Shown here one piece after another: positions 8,111-16,629 of a stretch of 64,000 nt of DNA (the stretch's first letter is position 1; each line of letters starts with the position of its first letter). The position numbers were made by a program, and so were the translations under genes. The DNA is taken from NCBI RefSeq assembly GCF_000021305.1, contig NC_011772.1, forward strand, positions 2,456,001 through 2,520,000, given 5' to 3'. This stretch comes from Bacillus cereus G9842 (GTDB lineage: Bacteria > Bacillota > Bacilli > Bacillales > Bacillaceae_G). Under the pieces are notes generated by a model. The model saw only the letters and a list, made by a program, of their open reading frames with translations. It did not search any database and was not told the DNA's origin.

Positions 8111-9352
8111 ATGGGGAAGTTATTTTTAAAAATATGTTTTTTCGCATTAGTGACCTTATGTTCATTCGTAGCGAAAATATCATATGCTGAAGAGAGGCAA
8201 CCAAATAATTATCCTATCATATTGGTGAATGGATTTGCTGGATGGGGTAGAGAAGAAATGCTTGGCGTAAAGTATTGGGGTGGTGTTCATGATATACAGG
8301 AAGATTTGAAACGAAATGGTTATACGGTACATACCGCAGCTGTTGGACCTGTTTCTAGTAACTGGGATCGTGCATGTGAATTGTATGCGCAAATTAGCGG
8401 TGGCACAGTAGACTATGGTGCCTCGCATGCTGAGAAACATGGACATAATCGTTTTGGCAGAACTTATAGTGGTTTTACGCCGAATTGGAGTGAAACAAAT
8501 AAAGTTCATTTAGTTGGGCATAGCATGGGTGGACAAACGATTAGAACATTAGTACAGCTATTAAAAGAAGGTAGTTTTGAAGAAAAGAATTATGCGAAAA
8601 ATCACCCAGACACCAAAATATCACCACTATTTGAAGGCGGAAAATCATATGTTCATAGTGTTACAACATTAGCAACCCCTCACAACGGTACAACACTTGC
8701 GGATGGTAGTCTTCTGCTGCCGTTCGTTAAAGATTTACTCATTACAGCTGCGAGCTTTGGAGGAAACAATAATTTATCTTTATATGATTTTAAATTGGAT
8801 CAATGGGGTATAAAGAAGATTGCTGGAGAGTCCTTTTTCCAATATAGTAATCGTATTCTAAATAGTTCACTTTGGAAAAATACAAAAGATATAAGTCAAT
8901 GGGATTTAAGTACAGATGGTGCAAAGGAGTTAAATAATTGGGTAAAGACGCAACCGGATGTTTATTACTTATCTTATAGTGGACATGCATCACAAGCAGC
9001 ACCTATTACAGGTTTACATTTGCCTCATATAACGATGAATAAAGTGTTGATGGGGAATGCATTTTTCTTAGGTTCTTATGCGAGATATGAAGAAAACCGT
9101 CCGTTAGTTGATACTTCTTGGTGGCAAAATGATGGTGTAGTAAATACCAATTCTATGATTGCACCAATTTCTAATGTTGCTGTAAATAATCATGAGTCAT
9201 TACAGGTTGGAAAATGGAATCATATCGAAACGAAAGCGAATTGGGATCATCTCGACATGGTAGGATTAAGTGTTTCAGACTCGTTAGGTTTTTCTAGCAT
9301 TCAAGAGTTTTATAGAACAATTGCTGAAAAGCTATCACGTTTACCGAAATAA
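8111..9352 (+). CDS. Secreted lipase, family I.5 (thermostable Bacillus/staphylococcal type)
   Basis: A 413-residue triacylglycerol lipase. A Sec signal peptide (residues 1-26, ending KISYA before EERQ) shows export. The mature protein starts with YPIILVNGFAGWGREEM, which forms the oxyanion-hole region, and has the nucleophile elbow GHSMG with Ser138. DGVVNTNSM and NWDHLDMVG near the C terminus carry candidate catalytic Asp and His. The insert between the nucleophile and the acid contains the zinc-site region of family I.5 lipases. RBS GGGGGAG precedes the ATG. It stands alone between its own promoter and a terminator. Confidence 0.9.
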   Translation: MGKLFLKICFFALVTLCSFVAKISYAEERQPNNYPIILVNGFAGWGREEMLGVKYWGGVHDIQEDLKRNGYTVHTAAVGPVSSNWDRACELYAQISGGTVDYGASHAEKHGHNRFGRTYSGFTPNWSETNKVHLVGHSMGGQTIRTLVQLLKEGSFEEKNYAKNHPDTKISPLFEGGKSYVHSVTTLATPHNGTTLADGSLLLPFVKDLLITAASFGGNNNLSLYDFKLDQWGIKKIAGESFFQYSNRILNSSLWKNTKDISQWDLSTDGAKELNNWVKTQPDVYYLSYSGHASQAAPITGLHLPHITMNKVLMGNAFFLGSYARYEENRPLVDTSWWQNDGVVNTNSMIAPISNVAVNNHESLQVGKWNHIETKANWDHLDMVGLSVSDSLGFSSIQEFYRTIAEKLSRLPK

Positions 9353-9360
9353 GTAATAAT

Positions 9361-9392
9361 AAAGCGCTCTCGATGGAATTCGAGAGCGCTTT
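9361..9392. terminator. Intrinsic terminator after the lipase gene
   Basis: A 13-bp GC-rich stem AAAGCGCTCTCGA/TCGAGAGCGCTTT with a short loop. Confidence 0.85.
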
Positions 9393-9439
9393 ATATTATA
9401 TTGAAAGAGGGGTTTGGTAGAAAAATATGGGGGGATATT

Positions 9440-10465
9440 ATGAAGATTCAAGTTGTATTATCAGGATACGGAACAGTAGGCAGAGAGTTTATAAAATTAT
9501 TAAATGAAAAGTATTCATATATATATGAAACATATGGGATTCAATTAGTTGTAAGTGGCGTATTAGGAAGAAATATTGCAATACATAATGAAGACGGCTT
9601 ATCTCTTCATCATTTATTGATGTATGGTGGCGGTACCGCTGCAATTGAAAAATATTTAGAGTATCATCCGAAGGAACGTGCAACAACTAGCATAAGTGGT
9701 ACTGTATTGGTAGAATCAACAGTTACAAATCTTAAAGATGGAAATCCAGGGAAACAATATATGAAACAAGCGATTGAGAAACAGATGGATATAGTAGCAA
9801 TTTCAAAAGGTGCACTCGTTACAAACTGGAGAGAAATAAATGAAGCAGCAAGAGACGTAAATGTACGAATTCGATATAGCGGTGCAACAGCCGCTGCACT
9901 ACCGACGCTAGATATCGGACAATTTAGTTTAGCCGGTTGCAGTATTGAAAAAATAGAAGGAATATTAAATGGAACAACTAATTATATTCTTACGAAAATG
10001 TATGAGGAAGATATGACATTTGAAGAAGCACTGAAAGAAGCGCAAAATAAAGGAATTGCTGAGACAAACCCTATATTAGATATAAGTGGTTCAGATAGTG
10101 CGTGTAAATTGTTACTTTTGACAAACAGCTTAATGGAAACAGAGAAAACACTTACTGATATACATATAAAAGGAATCGAGCACGTTACAAAACAACAAAT
10201 ACAAAATGCTAAGGAACAACATAAAATTATTAAATTAATAGCATCAATATATAAGGATGAGGGTGGCAATGTGAATTTAAATGTTGAACCGTGCGAAATA
10301 GAAAAAGATCATCCGTTAGCAAAAGTAAATGGGACCGAAAAAGGAATTACGTTCTTTACAGATACGATGGGACAAGTTACTACAATTGGTGGGGCTTCTA
10401 ATCCACGAGGTGCTGCAGCTGCAGCTTTAAAAGATGTAATTAACTTATATCGAAAAGACTTGTAA
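9440..10465 (+). CDS. hom: Homoserine dehydrogenase, short form lacking the ACT domain
   Basis: A 341-residue NAD(P)-dependent oxidoreductase reducing aspartate semialdehyde to homoserine, the branch point to threonine and methionine. The Rossmann motif is LSGYGTVGREF near the N terminus. The substrate region includes GILNGTTNYILTKMYEE and the catalytic-lysine region AVKVNGT-like LAKVNGTEKG. The C-terminal ACT domain of the usual 430-residue enzyme is absent, so threonine feedback is unlikely. The start is the ATG at 9440 with GGGGGAT upstream; the frame runs back to a TTG at 9401. It could be a secondary copy; the main hom-thrC-thrB operon is not here. Confidence 0.85.
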   Translation: MKIQVVLSGYGTVGREFIKLLNEKYSYIYETYGIQLVVSGVLGRNIAIHNEDGLSLHHLLMYGGGTAAIEKYLEYHPKERATTSISGTVLVESTVTNLKDGNPGKQYMKQAIEKQMDIVAISKGALVTNWREINEAARDVNVRIRYSGATAAALPTLDIGQFSLAGCSIEKIEGILNGTTNYILTKMYEEDMTFEEALKEAQNKGIAETNPILDISGSDSACKLLLLTNSLMETEKTLTDIHIKGIEHVTKQQIQNAKEQHKIIKLIASIYKDEGGNVNLNVEPCEIEKDHPLAKVNGTEKGITFFTDTMGQVTTIGGASNPRGAAAAALKDVINLYRKDL

Positions 10466-10554
10466 GACCGTACCGCCCTTTATAAAAAATACATATGTCG
10501 TGGACCTTTTGTGAATGAAATAAATATGCAAAAATGATTGCAGGGGGTAAGGAA

Positions 10555-12003
10555 TTGTTTAAGGATTTTAAAGTTGTTAAAGATCGTCCCGTTTATATTC
10601 AATTGAAAGATTATTTGAAGAAGATGATTATGAAAGGGCACTTGCTCGGGAATCAAAAAATCCCATCAACAAGGGAACTAAGTGAATTACTAAGTGTGAG
10701 TAGAAACACTGTACTTGCTGCTTATGCAGATTTAGAGCAAGAAGGACTCATTTATGCAGTTAAAGGAAAAGGGAACTTTGTTGCGAAGGTAGATATATCT
10801 AACACTTCGTCTGTTGAAATAGATTGGAAAAATAAACTTAATACAGTGACCGCATTAGCGGATGAATTAGATTTAATGAAACATGGTGTTCGTTGGGAAA
10901 AGGGAATGATTGTTTTTAATAGTATAGCCCCGGATGAGAAGCTATTTGATGTTGAAAACTTCAAAAGAGCTTTTCTTACTCGTATGTCCATTGAAGGGGA
11001 CATCGTATTGAACTACGGATATGCAAAGGGATATAAACCGTTAATGAATTATTTACTTCATTACATGGAAATGAAAGGTGTAGACATTTCGAATAAAGAT
11101 ATTCTAATTACAAATGGATTTACAGAAGGATTGGATATTGTACTTTCTTCTTTATCAAAAAAATCCGGTCGTGTCATTTGTGAGAATCCAACTCACCACG
11201 CTGCACTAAAGCTGTTCCGTTTACATGGACTTGAAGTTCATGGGATTGATATGAATGAGGATGGTATTGATACGAATGAAGTTGAAAAAAGCTTACGTGA
11301 AAAAGATTTTGATTTTGCTTATTTAATTCCTTCTTATCATAATCCAACCGGTATTGTTACGAGTTCAGAGAAAAGAACGGAATTGATGAGGTTATTCTCG
11401 AAATATAAGGTTCCTATTATAGAGGACGGATTTAATGAAGAATTACGTTATTCAGGTTCACATTTAGCTCCCTTATTAACTTTTGCTGGAGCTGGCAATA
11501 ATGTGATTTATATTAGTAGCTTTTCAAAGGTACTTTTCCCTGGTTTACGTGTAGGTTGGATTATTGCAGATAAAGAGCTGATTCATTATTTAGAAAGCGT
11601 AAAAAGAGCAAGAACAATCCACACATCTACGTTAGATCAAGCGGTTCTATTTCAATATTTACATGAGGGGTATTTTGAGAAATATTTAAAAAAGGCAAGA
11701 TCGGTTTATAAGAAAAAATATGAGTTAGCTGTCGGCGCGTGTAATCAGTTCATTCCTTTCAAAAGAATGACTGGAGATGGTGGACTTCATTTATTTATAG
11801 AGCTAGAAGAGCATATGAATGCCCGCACACTTTTACAAAAGTGTTATGAGAAAGGCGTTACGTTTTCACCTGGAGATGTTTTTTACTCTGATGGAGAAGG
11901 GGCGAACACTTTCCGATTAGGGTTTTCGCGCTTGAAAGAAGAAGAAATAGTTCGGGGAATTAAAATAATTGGTGATACATTAAAAAATGAAATTTGGAGT
12001 TGA
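10555..12003 (+). CDS. MocR-family regulator (GntR HTH plus aminotransferase fold), DdlR-like
   Basis: About 482 residues. The N-terminal 70 form a GntR-type winged helix (PVYIQLKDYLKKMI...PSTRELSELLSVSRNTVLAAYADLEQEGLIYAVKGKGNFV). The rest is a class I aminotransferase fold with the PLP-lysine motif SSFSKVLFPGLRVGW and the Asn/Tyr region PSYHNPTGIV. MocR proteins use PLP as a ligand to regulate transcription. The gene is immediately followed by a D-Ala-D-Ala ligase, the arrangement of DdlR-ddl in Brevibacillus, where the regulator activates ddl. The TTG at 10555 follows AGGGGG at good spacing and is preferred over the ATG at 10534, which lacks an RBS. Confidence 0.85.
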   Translation: MFKDFKVVKDRPVYIQLKDYLKKMIMKGHLLGNQKIPSTRELSELLSVSRNTVLAAYADLEQEGLIYAVKGKGNFVAKVDISNTSSVEIDWKNKLNTVTALADELDLMKHGVRWEKGMIVFNSIAPDEKLFDVENFKRAFLTRMSIEGDIVLNYGYAKGYKPLMNYLLHYMEMKGVDISNKDILITNGFTEGLDIVLSSLSKKSGRVICENPTHHAALKLFRLHGLEVHGIDMNEDGIDTNEVEKSLREKDFDFAYLIPSYHNPTGIVTSSEKRTELMRLFSKYKVPIIEDGFNEELRYSGSHLAPLLTFAGAGNNVIYISSFSKVLFPGLRVGWIIADKELIHYLESVKRARTIHTSTLDQAVLFQYLHEGYFEKYLKKARSVYKKKYELAVGACNQFIPFKRMTGDGGLHLFIELEEHMNARTLLQKCYEKGVTFSPGDVFYSDGEGANTFRLGFSRLKEEEIVRGIKIIGDTLKNEIWS

Positions 12004-12007
12004 GAAA

Positions 12008-12922
12008 ATGAAAATCGGTGTTATTATGGGCGGGGTATCGTCTGAAAAACAAGTTTCAATTATGACAGGGAATGAAATGATTGCTCATTTAGATAAAAAT
12101 AAGTATGAAATAGTCCCAATTACATTAAATGAAAAAATGGATTTAATTGAAAAAGCGAAAGACATTGACTTTGCGTTGCTCGCATTACACGGGAAATATG
12201 GAGAAGATGGGACAGTTCAAGGAACACTGGAGAGTTTAGGGATTCCTTATAGCGGAAGTAATATGTTATCTAGTAGTATATGTATGGATAAGAATATTTC
12301 GAAAAAGATTTTACGTTATGAAGGTGTAGAAACACCAGATTGGATTGAACTTACAAAAATGGAGGATCTAAAGCTTGATGAGTTAGATAAGTTAGGATTT
12401 CCATTAGTGGTAAAACCAAACTCTGGCGGATCGAGTGTCGGGGTGAAAATCGTTTACAATAAAAATGAATTGATCTCAATGCTAGAAACTGTATTTGAAT
12501 GGGATTCTGAAGTAGTAATTGAGAAGTATATAAAAGGTGATGAAATTACATGTTCCATTCTGGATGGAAAACAGTTACCTATAGTTTCAATTCGACATGC
12601 AGCCGAGTTCTTTGACTACAATGCAAAATATGATGATACTAGTACAGTTGAGGAAGTTATCGAACTTCCAGCGGAAATTAATGAACGTGTAAATAAAGCG
12701 TCACTGGCTTGTTATAAAGCATTAAAATGTAGTGTTTATGCAAGAGTTGATATGATGGTGAAGGATGGAATTCCATATGTAATGGAAATTAATACATTAC
12801 CAGGGATGACACAATCAAGTTTATTGCCAAAAAGTGCAGAAGCAGCGGGAATTAGTTATAGCAAACTATTAGATATGATTATTGAAACATCATTAAAAGT
12901 TAGAAAAGAAGAAGGGTTTTAA
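12008..12922 (+). CDS. ddl: D-alanine--D-alanine ligase
   Basis: A 304-residue ATP-grasp ligase making the D-Ala-D-Ala dipeptide of peptidoglycan. It begins MKIGVIMGGVSSEKQVSIMTG, has LALHGKYGEDGTVQG (substrate loop), KPNSGGSSVGVK (ATP loop), YARVDMMV and PYVMEINTLPGMTQSSLLPKS (metal-binding and omega-loop residues). The start is the ATG at 12008, four bases after the regulator's stop, with GGAG upstream. This is the short DdlA/B form without extra domains. Regulation by the upstream MocR protein, possibly through PLP and D-Ala, is inferred from context. Confidence 0.93.
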   Translation: MKIGVIMGGVSSEKQVSIMTGNEMIAHLDKNKYEIVPITLNEKMDLIEKAKDIDFALLALHGKYGEDGTVQGTLESLGIPYSGSNMLSSSICMDKNISKKILRYEGVETPDWIELTKMEDLKLDELDKLGFPLVVKPNSGGSSVGVKIVYNKNELISMLETVFEWDSEVVIEKYIKGDEITCSILDGKQLPIVSIRHAAEFFDYNAKYDDTSTVEEVIELPAEINERVNKASLACYKALKCSVYARVDMMVKDGIPYVMEINTLPGMTQSSLLPKSAEAAGISYSKLLDMIIETSLKVRKEEGF

Positions 12923-13002
12923 GGGGATTATATAACTAATTCTTTTGACAGTTTCACGAAGTATGCTATGATGAATACATTATAAAAACAAAATATTTAT
13001 CC

Positions 13003-13092
13003 ACTAGGGGGGCCTTTTATAGGCTGAGATCAAATGTGATTTTGAGACTCTTAGTACCTGATCTGGTTAATGCCAGCGTAGGGAAGTGGGAA
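13003..13092 (+). promoter_or_regulatory. TPP riboswitch (THI box)
   Basis: Conserved parts of the thiamine pyrophosphate aptamer are present: GGGGGGCC, GGCTGAGAT at about 13022, ACCTGATCTGGTTAAT at 13057-13072 and GCCAGCGTAGGGAAGTGG. A terminator follows at 13134, so TPP binding would end transcription before tenA. Confidence 0.95.
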
Positions 13093-13133
13093 AGACGTTG
13101 CTATTTAATGAGTAAATAAATACTGTCAATTTC

Positions 13134-13167
13134 ACTTTCTTTACGCCTGTAAAGAAAGTTTTTTTAT
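13134..13167 (+). terminator. Riboswitch-controlled intrinsic terminator
   Basis: Stem ACTTTCTTTAC/GTAAAGAAAGT, GCCT loop, T run. It lies between the TPP aptamer and tenA and serves as the expression platform. Confidence 0.85.
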
Positions 13168-13228
13168 TTTACAGCTTTAATAATTGTGGATAAATACTTA
13201 TATTTTATACATTATTGGAGGGATTTAA

Positions 13229-13918
13229 ATGACTTTTTCACAATCATTACGTAAAGAAGTAGATTCAATTTGGGAAGCGAGTTTTAACCATCCTTTTGTA
13301 AAAAAACTTGGTGAAGGAACGTTAGATTTAGCTAGTTTTCGCTATTATGTGCTTCAAGATTCATATTATTTGAGTCATTTTGCTAGAGTACAAACTTTAG
13401 GAGCTGCAAAAGCTCTTGAATTAGAGACGACAGCTCGTATGGCACATCATGCTCAAAATACATATGAGGCCGAGTTATCTTTACATGAGAATTTTGCTAA
13501 AAAGCTAGGGATAACAAAAGAAGAAAAAGATAATTTTATTCCTGCGCCAACTGCATATGCGTATACTTCACATATGTATCGTGCTGCGTATGAAGGGCAT
13601 TTAGGAGATATCATTGCAGCAATTTTACCTTGCTATTGGTTGTATTACGAAATTGGGGAACGTTTAAAAGAATGTCAGCCGGAAGAGCCAATTTATAACG
13701 AATGGATTTCTGCTTATGGATCTGATTGGTTCCGTACGCTAGTTGAAGAACAAATTACACGGTTAGATACTATTGCTGAAAAAGTAACAGAGGCAGACCG
13801 CAAGCGTATGAAACAGCATTTTATTATTAGCAGTCAATATGAATATTCATTTTGGGAAATGGCTTATACATTAGAAAAGTGGCCAGTGGATACAGACGTA
13901 AAAGACGTAATTGGATAA
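13229..13918 (+). CDS. tenA: Aminopyrimidine aminohydrolase / thiaminase II
   Basis: A 229-residue all-helical TenA enzyme that hydrolyses the amino group of aminopyrimidine salvage products, feeding hydroxymethylpyrimidine back to thiamine synthesis. Key residues line up with the B. subtilis enzyme: Asp44 (VLQDSYYL), Cys135 (LPCYWLYYEIG) and Glu205 (QYEYSFWEMAY). Length is standard. The ATG has GGAGGG upstream. It is a single gene under the TPP riboswitch here; the rest of a thiamine operon is not adjacent. Confidence 0.96.
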   Translation: MTFSQSLRKEVDSIWEASFNHPFVKKLGEGTLDLASFRYYVLQDSYYLSHFARVQTLGAAKALELETTARMAHHAQNTYEAELSLHENFAKKLGITKEEKDNFIPAPTAYAYTSHMYRAAYEGHLGDIIAAILPCYWLYYEIGERLKECQPEEPIYNEWISAYGSDWFRTLVEEQITRLDTIAEKVTEADRKRMKQHFIISSQYEYSFWEMAYTLEKWPVDTDVKDVIG

Positions 13919-13935
13919 AGAATAGAAGTAATGTT

Positions 13936-13974
13936 AGAGATAGGTATGGATCATACCTATCTCTATATTTTTTC
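13936..13974. terminator. Intrinsic terminator after tenA
   Basis: A 13-bp stem AGAGATAGGTATG/CATACCTATCTCT with a 3-nt loop, then a T-rich tail. Confidence 0.9.
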
Positions 13975-14336
13975 TTGTCAAATTTGCGTAAAGTCATTAG
14001 TGCTACGGATATGGTGAAATAGAATATCGATAATTTAGCTCATTTAATTGTCTACGCATTAACTGGATAAACTTCTGTCACATTTATTTTACAATTAAAG
14101 AACGTAAATGTTGGTGGTATGAAGTTAAATAAGAAAAGAAACCCGAGCTGTTAGCTGTAACGGAGTTGTTTTTTCTTTGCAGGAATTTCTAAGTTAACAT
14201 GAAGTGCTGTTCATACAATATGCAAATTTGCATATTGTATTTTTTTGAGTTCTTTGTGTGTTAAAATCAAATATAGAGATATGTAAATATAAAGAAGCAA
14301 AAACAGGAATATCCAATGAATTTTGAGAGGTGTTAT
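13975..14336. other. Intergenic region with perfect palindrome
   Basis: No gene seen. At 14213-14240 there is a perfect 28-bp palindrome centred on GCAAATTTGC, followed by seven T on the plus strand. It could be a terminator or a dimeric regulator site upstream of the next small gene. Confidence 0.45.
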
Positions 14337-14579
14337 ATGTTTACAAATAAGAAATTAATTCGATTTGGTTTATCGTTGTTTGTATTTTTAGGGATAATTA
14401 ATTTTACAATCAGCTATTTCCAAACATATCTTGAAACAGCAGCAGATATTAAATGGGTAATTCCAGAAATTTGGAAAACTATTTTACTAGATGTTCCTCA
14501 AGGTATACTTGTTCTTTTAGGCGCAATTGCATTATATGATTTCACAAAAGAGGCATCACAAAAAGACGCATCAATCTAA
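14337..14579 (+). CDS. Small membrane protein, 80 aa
   Basis: Two hydrophobic segments are visible (LIRFGLSLFVFLGIINFTISYF and IWKTILLDVPQGILVLLGAIALYDF), suggesting two membrane passes with a charged C-terminal tail (TKEASQKDASI). The ATG at 14337 follows GAGAGG at good spacing; an earlier in-frame ATG at 14316 has no RBS. Family unknown. Confidence 0.6.
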   Translation: MFTNKKLIRFGLSLFVFLGIINFTISYFQTYLETAADIKWVIPEIWKTILLDVPQGILVLLGAIALYDFTKEASQKDASI

Positions 14580-14593
14580 GTGTGTCTTTTTTC
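14561..14593 (+). terminator. Intrinsic terminator overlapping the end of the small membrane gene
   Basis: Stem AAAAGACGCA/TGTGTCTTTT with a T tail. Confidence 0.7.
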
Positions 14594-14635
14594 AATTAGA
14601 AATTTCATAGAGAGCTTTGCTGGAGAAATAGAATA

Positions 14636-14660
14636 AAAAGCCCTAATTAGGGCTTTTTTC
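14636..14660. terminator. Intrinsic terminator
   Basis: Stem AAAAGCCCTAA/TTAGGGCTTTTT with almost no loop. Confidence 0.7.
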
Positions 14661-14669
14661 TTTATAGGA

Positions 14670-14854
14670 ATTTCTTAACCGTCATAGAAACCGGTTACTT
14701 AGAGGTGTTATAGCAAAGGCATTTACAGTACAAGAAAATCTAAGTGATATATGGAAATATATAGGATTTGTCCGCGTGATTATTGAGAAATTAATTGAGC
14801 TTAGTAAGTATGAAGATATGACGCTAGAATTTATATTTTATAATTTCTATTTAT
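14670..14854 (+). pseudogene. Possible gene remnant without start codon
   Basis: An open frame of about 60 codons reads FLNRHRNRLLRGVIAKAF and continues to a stop near 14854. The amino-acid make-up looks protein-like (basic N-terminal part, then helical), but there is no start codon or RBS. It may be the 3' end of a lost gene, or chance. Confidence 0.25.
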
Positions 14855-15032
14855 AAAAATGAGCCCATAGTAAAAATAGGTATATGAACAAGGTGCATCA
14901 TCTAGTGATAAGTCATACTTTGTTGGTGTACGTATTGAACTTAGTTTATAGCGCTATTTCTACTTAGATGTAACGAACAGAAATATAGGGAAGCATCAAT
15001 GAGGTTGTATTTTATAAACGGAGGTTATGAAA

Positions 15033-15344
15033 ATGAATCAGTTTCAACAAGAAATACAAGCGTTAAGCCTTAATGATTACCGATCTGGAAATATTGTCTA
15101 TTGGGACCAGCAAAATCAATATCCATATTACTATATTGAAGATGCTGCTCGTCGCTGTGGGGGTTGTGGTCGCTGTGGCGGTTGTGGCGGAGGTCGTTGT
15201 GGCGGATTCCGTTGTGGCGGATTCCGTTGTATTGGTTGCTTCGGTTGTTTTGGTTGCGGAGGTTGTGGCGGTTGCTCTAACTGTTTTAATGGTTTTAGTG
15301 GTACTACTGATACTACTGGTACTATTATAACGTATGAATATTGA
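15033..15344 (+). CDS. Heterocycloanthracin/sonorensin-family bacteriocin precursor
   Basis: A 103-residue thiazole/oxazole-modified microcin precursor. The leader MNQFQQEIQALSLNDYRSG... with YWDQQNQYPYYYIEDAARR matches the B. cereus group heterocycloanthracin leader. The core is built of Cys-Gly-Gly, Cys-Gly-Phe and Cys-Phe-Gly repeats (RCGGCGRCGGCGGGRCGGF, then FRCIGCFGCFGCGG), with a Thr/Ser-rich tail SGTTDTTGT. Cys would be cyclised to thiazoles by a YcaO/cyclodehydratase encoded elsewhere; none is in this window, as is usual for the family. The ATG at 15033 sits eight bases after GGAGG; the ATG at 15027 is too close to it. Confidence 0.9.
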   Translation: MNQFQQEIQALSLNDYRSGNIVYWDQQNQYPYYYIEDAARRCGGCGRCGGCGGGRCGGFRCGGFRCIGCFGCFGCGGCGGCSNCFNGFSGTTDTTGTIITYEY

Positions 15345-15357
15345 TTGCATTTATCCT

Positions 15358-15475
15358 GCTATTTGCCGGGCAGTAAGACCCTAAAAAAATTCAGCGAGAG
15401 CAAAGAGAAGTTAGGTGGCCGGCTGCCCATAAAAGCCCGATGGATGAGGGCTAATTAAAGTTTCACCTTATCAAT
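15358..15475. repeat. Candidate intergenic repeat (bcr-like)
   Basis: A locally GC-richer segment without an ORF, from GCCGGGCAGTAAGACCC to AGCCCGATGGATGAGGGCT. It can fold through GCCGGGCAG with GGCCGGCTGCCC and through AGCCC/GGGCT. It recalls dispersed non-coding repeats of the B. cereus group, but only a genome-wide copy count would show this. Confidence 0.35.
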
Positions 15476-15489
15476 TAAAAAACATTAGT

Positions 15490-15640
15490 TTTATATATGT
15501 ATGTGCCGACAAAGAATATAGTCATTATTAATGGATATATTCAATCATTCAAGTGAAAGAGTAACAATAAGATATATAGGTGTAATCAAGATGTGATGGA
15601 TAAAGCAATGACTAGATTTAAAATCTAATCATTGTTTTTT
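15490..15640 (+). pseudogene. Fossil 3' end of a phage tyrosine recombinase gene
   Basis: This stretch closely follows the 3' end and downstream bases of the prophage recombinase gene at 33505-33655 (shared ATATTCAATCA, AAAGCAATGACTAG and TTTAAAATCTAATCATTG). It has lost one base in the GGTGTAAATCAAG part and has other changes, and nothing upstream matches. A related phage was therefore once next to this locus. Confidence 0.7.
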
Positions 15641-15837
15641 TCTTATGGTTTTATCATTAAATATCTGTCTAGTTTGGGCATTGCTTCCTTCTAGCTAATG
15701 ATTTTATTACAACCGTGTAAGGTTAATGTAATGTTAATCGATAGTAAAATAAGTTGCTTGAGTGTATTTTAAATAAGATTAAAAAGTACTGTTTATCTAT
15801 AAAATAATTGGGTAAATAATATGTAATTAGGAAGTGT

Positions 15838-16323
15838 ATGAATATGGTTGAACTAAAATCTATTTTCCATTCGTATAAAGTAAAGAGAAAAATAGCTAAA
15901 GATTTATACGGAAAAAGAGATGAATTGACACTGTTATTAAATGAATTTAATAATATGAAATGTACAGTAACATCTGAAAAGAAGAAAAATAATATATTAT
16001 CTCGTTTGCAACTAATTTATCAAAATATAAAATTAGATAAGCAGTATCCTCTATCAGTTTCTTTTGATAGTAAATTATTGGAGCGATTAGAAAAAGAATC
16101 TCTACATACTATTGAGGATGGTGTAACATGTCTACATTTAATGTTAGATATGAATTATGAAAAAATAAAACAATATGGGTCGAGTACAAGTAGGTCATTC
16201 GTTCCATTATCGCAGTCTTCTATTTGTCTTGCTGATTGTATTTGTTTAACAGGATTTATAGTAGGTTTACTAGGAGTAATTTCATTTGGAGGGTTCATGT
16301 TATCTATATGTTCAACTACATAA
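15838..16323 (+). CDS. Hypothetical protein, 161 aa, C-terminal hydrophobic segment
   Basis: The N-terminal 110 residues are charged and helical (KVKRKIAKDLYGKRDELTLLLNEF...). A Ser-rich linker follows, then a Cys-containing hydrophobic stretch (ICLADCICLTGFIVGLLGVISFGGFMLSICSTT) that could be a membrane anchor. RBS AGGAAG precedes the ATG and a terminator follows. No family recognised. Confidence 0.55.
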   Translation: MNMVELKSIFHSYKVKRKIAKDLYGKRDELTLLLNEFNNMKCTVTSEKKKNNILSRLQLIYQNIKLDKQYPLSVSFDSKLLERLEKESLHTIEDGVTCLHLMLDMNYEKIKQYGSSTSRSFVPLSQSSICLADCICLTGFIVGLLGVISFGGFMLSICSTT

Positions 16324-16337
16324 CGCTTGATATTTGT

Positions 16338-16370
16338 AAAAAGAGCACCGATTTAAGGTGTTCTTTTTTG
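16338..16370 (+). terminator. Intrinsic terminator
   Basis: Stem AAAGAGCACC/GGTGTTCTTT with a T run. Confidence 0.75.
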
Positions 16371-16629
16371 GTTTTTCTGTAAAGTTATTGTAAATGATAA
16401 GTACAATATATTATATATATTATATAATTTAAATGTATTAAATTACGAATACTAAGAGGTGTTGTAGATAATAATTACTTTTAATTTTTAAAAGAGTCGG
16501 TTTGATAATGTTTTATGTAGATAGTTTTTACTTTTCTTTTAAATACTTTGTTTAAATGGATTAGATTAAGTAACTTTTGTTCTAGCTTTTTGATAATCAA
16601 GACAACTGAAGAAAGGAAAGAATCATTTT

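Noticed and set aside
15063..15350. Thr/Ala-rich minus frame and Val-rich plus frame over the bacteriocin gene
   Set aside because: Low-complexity shadows of the Cys-Gly repeat region.
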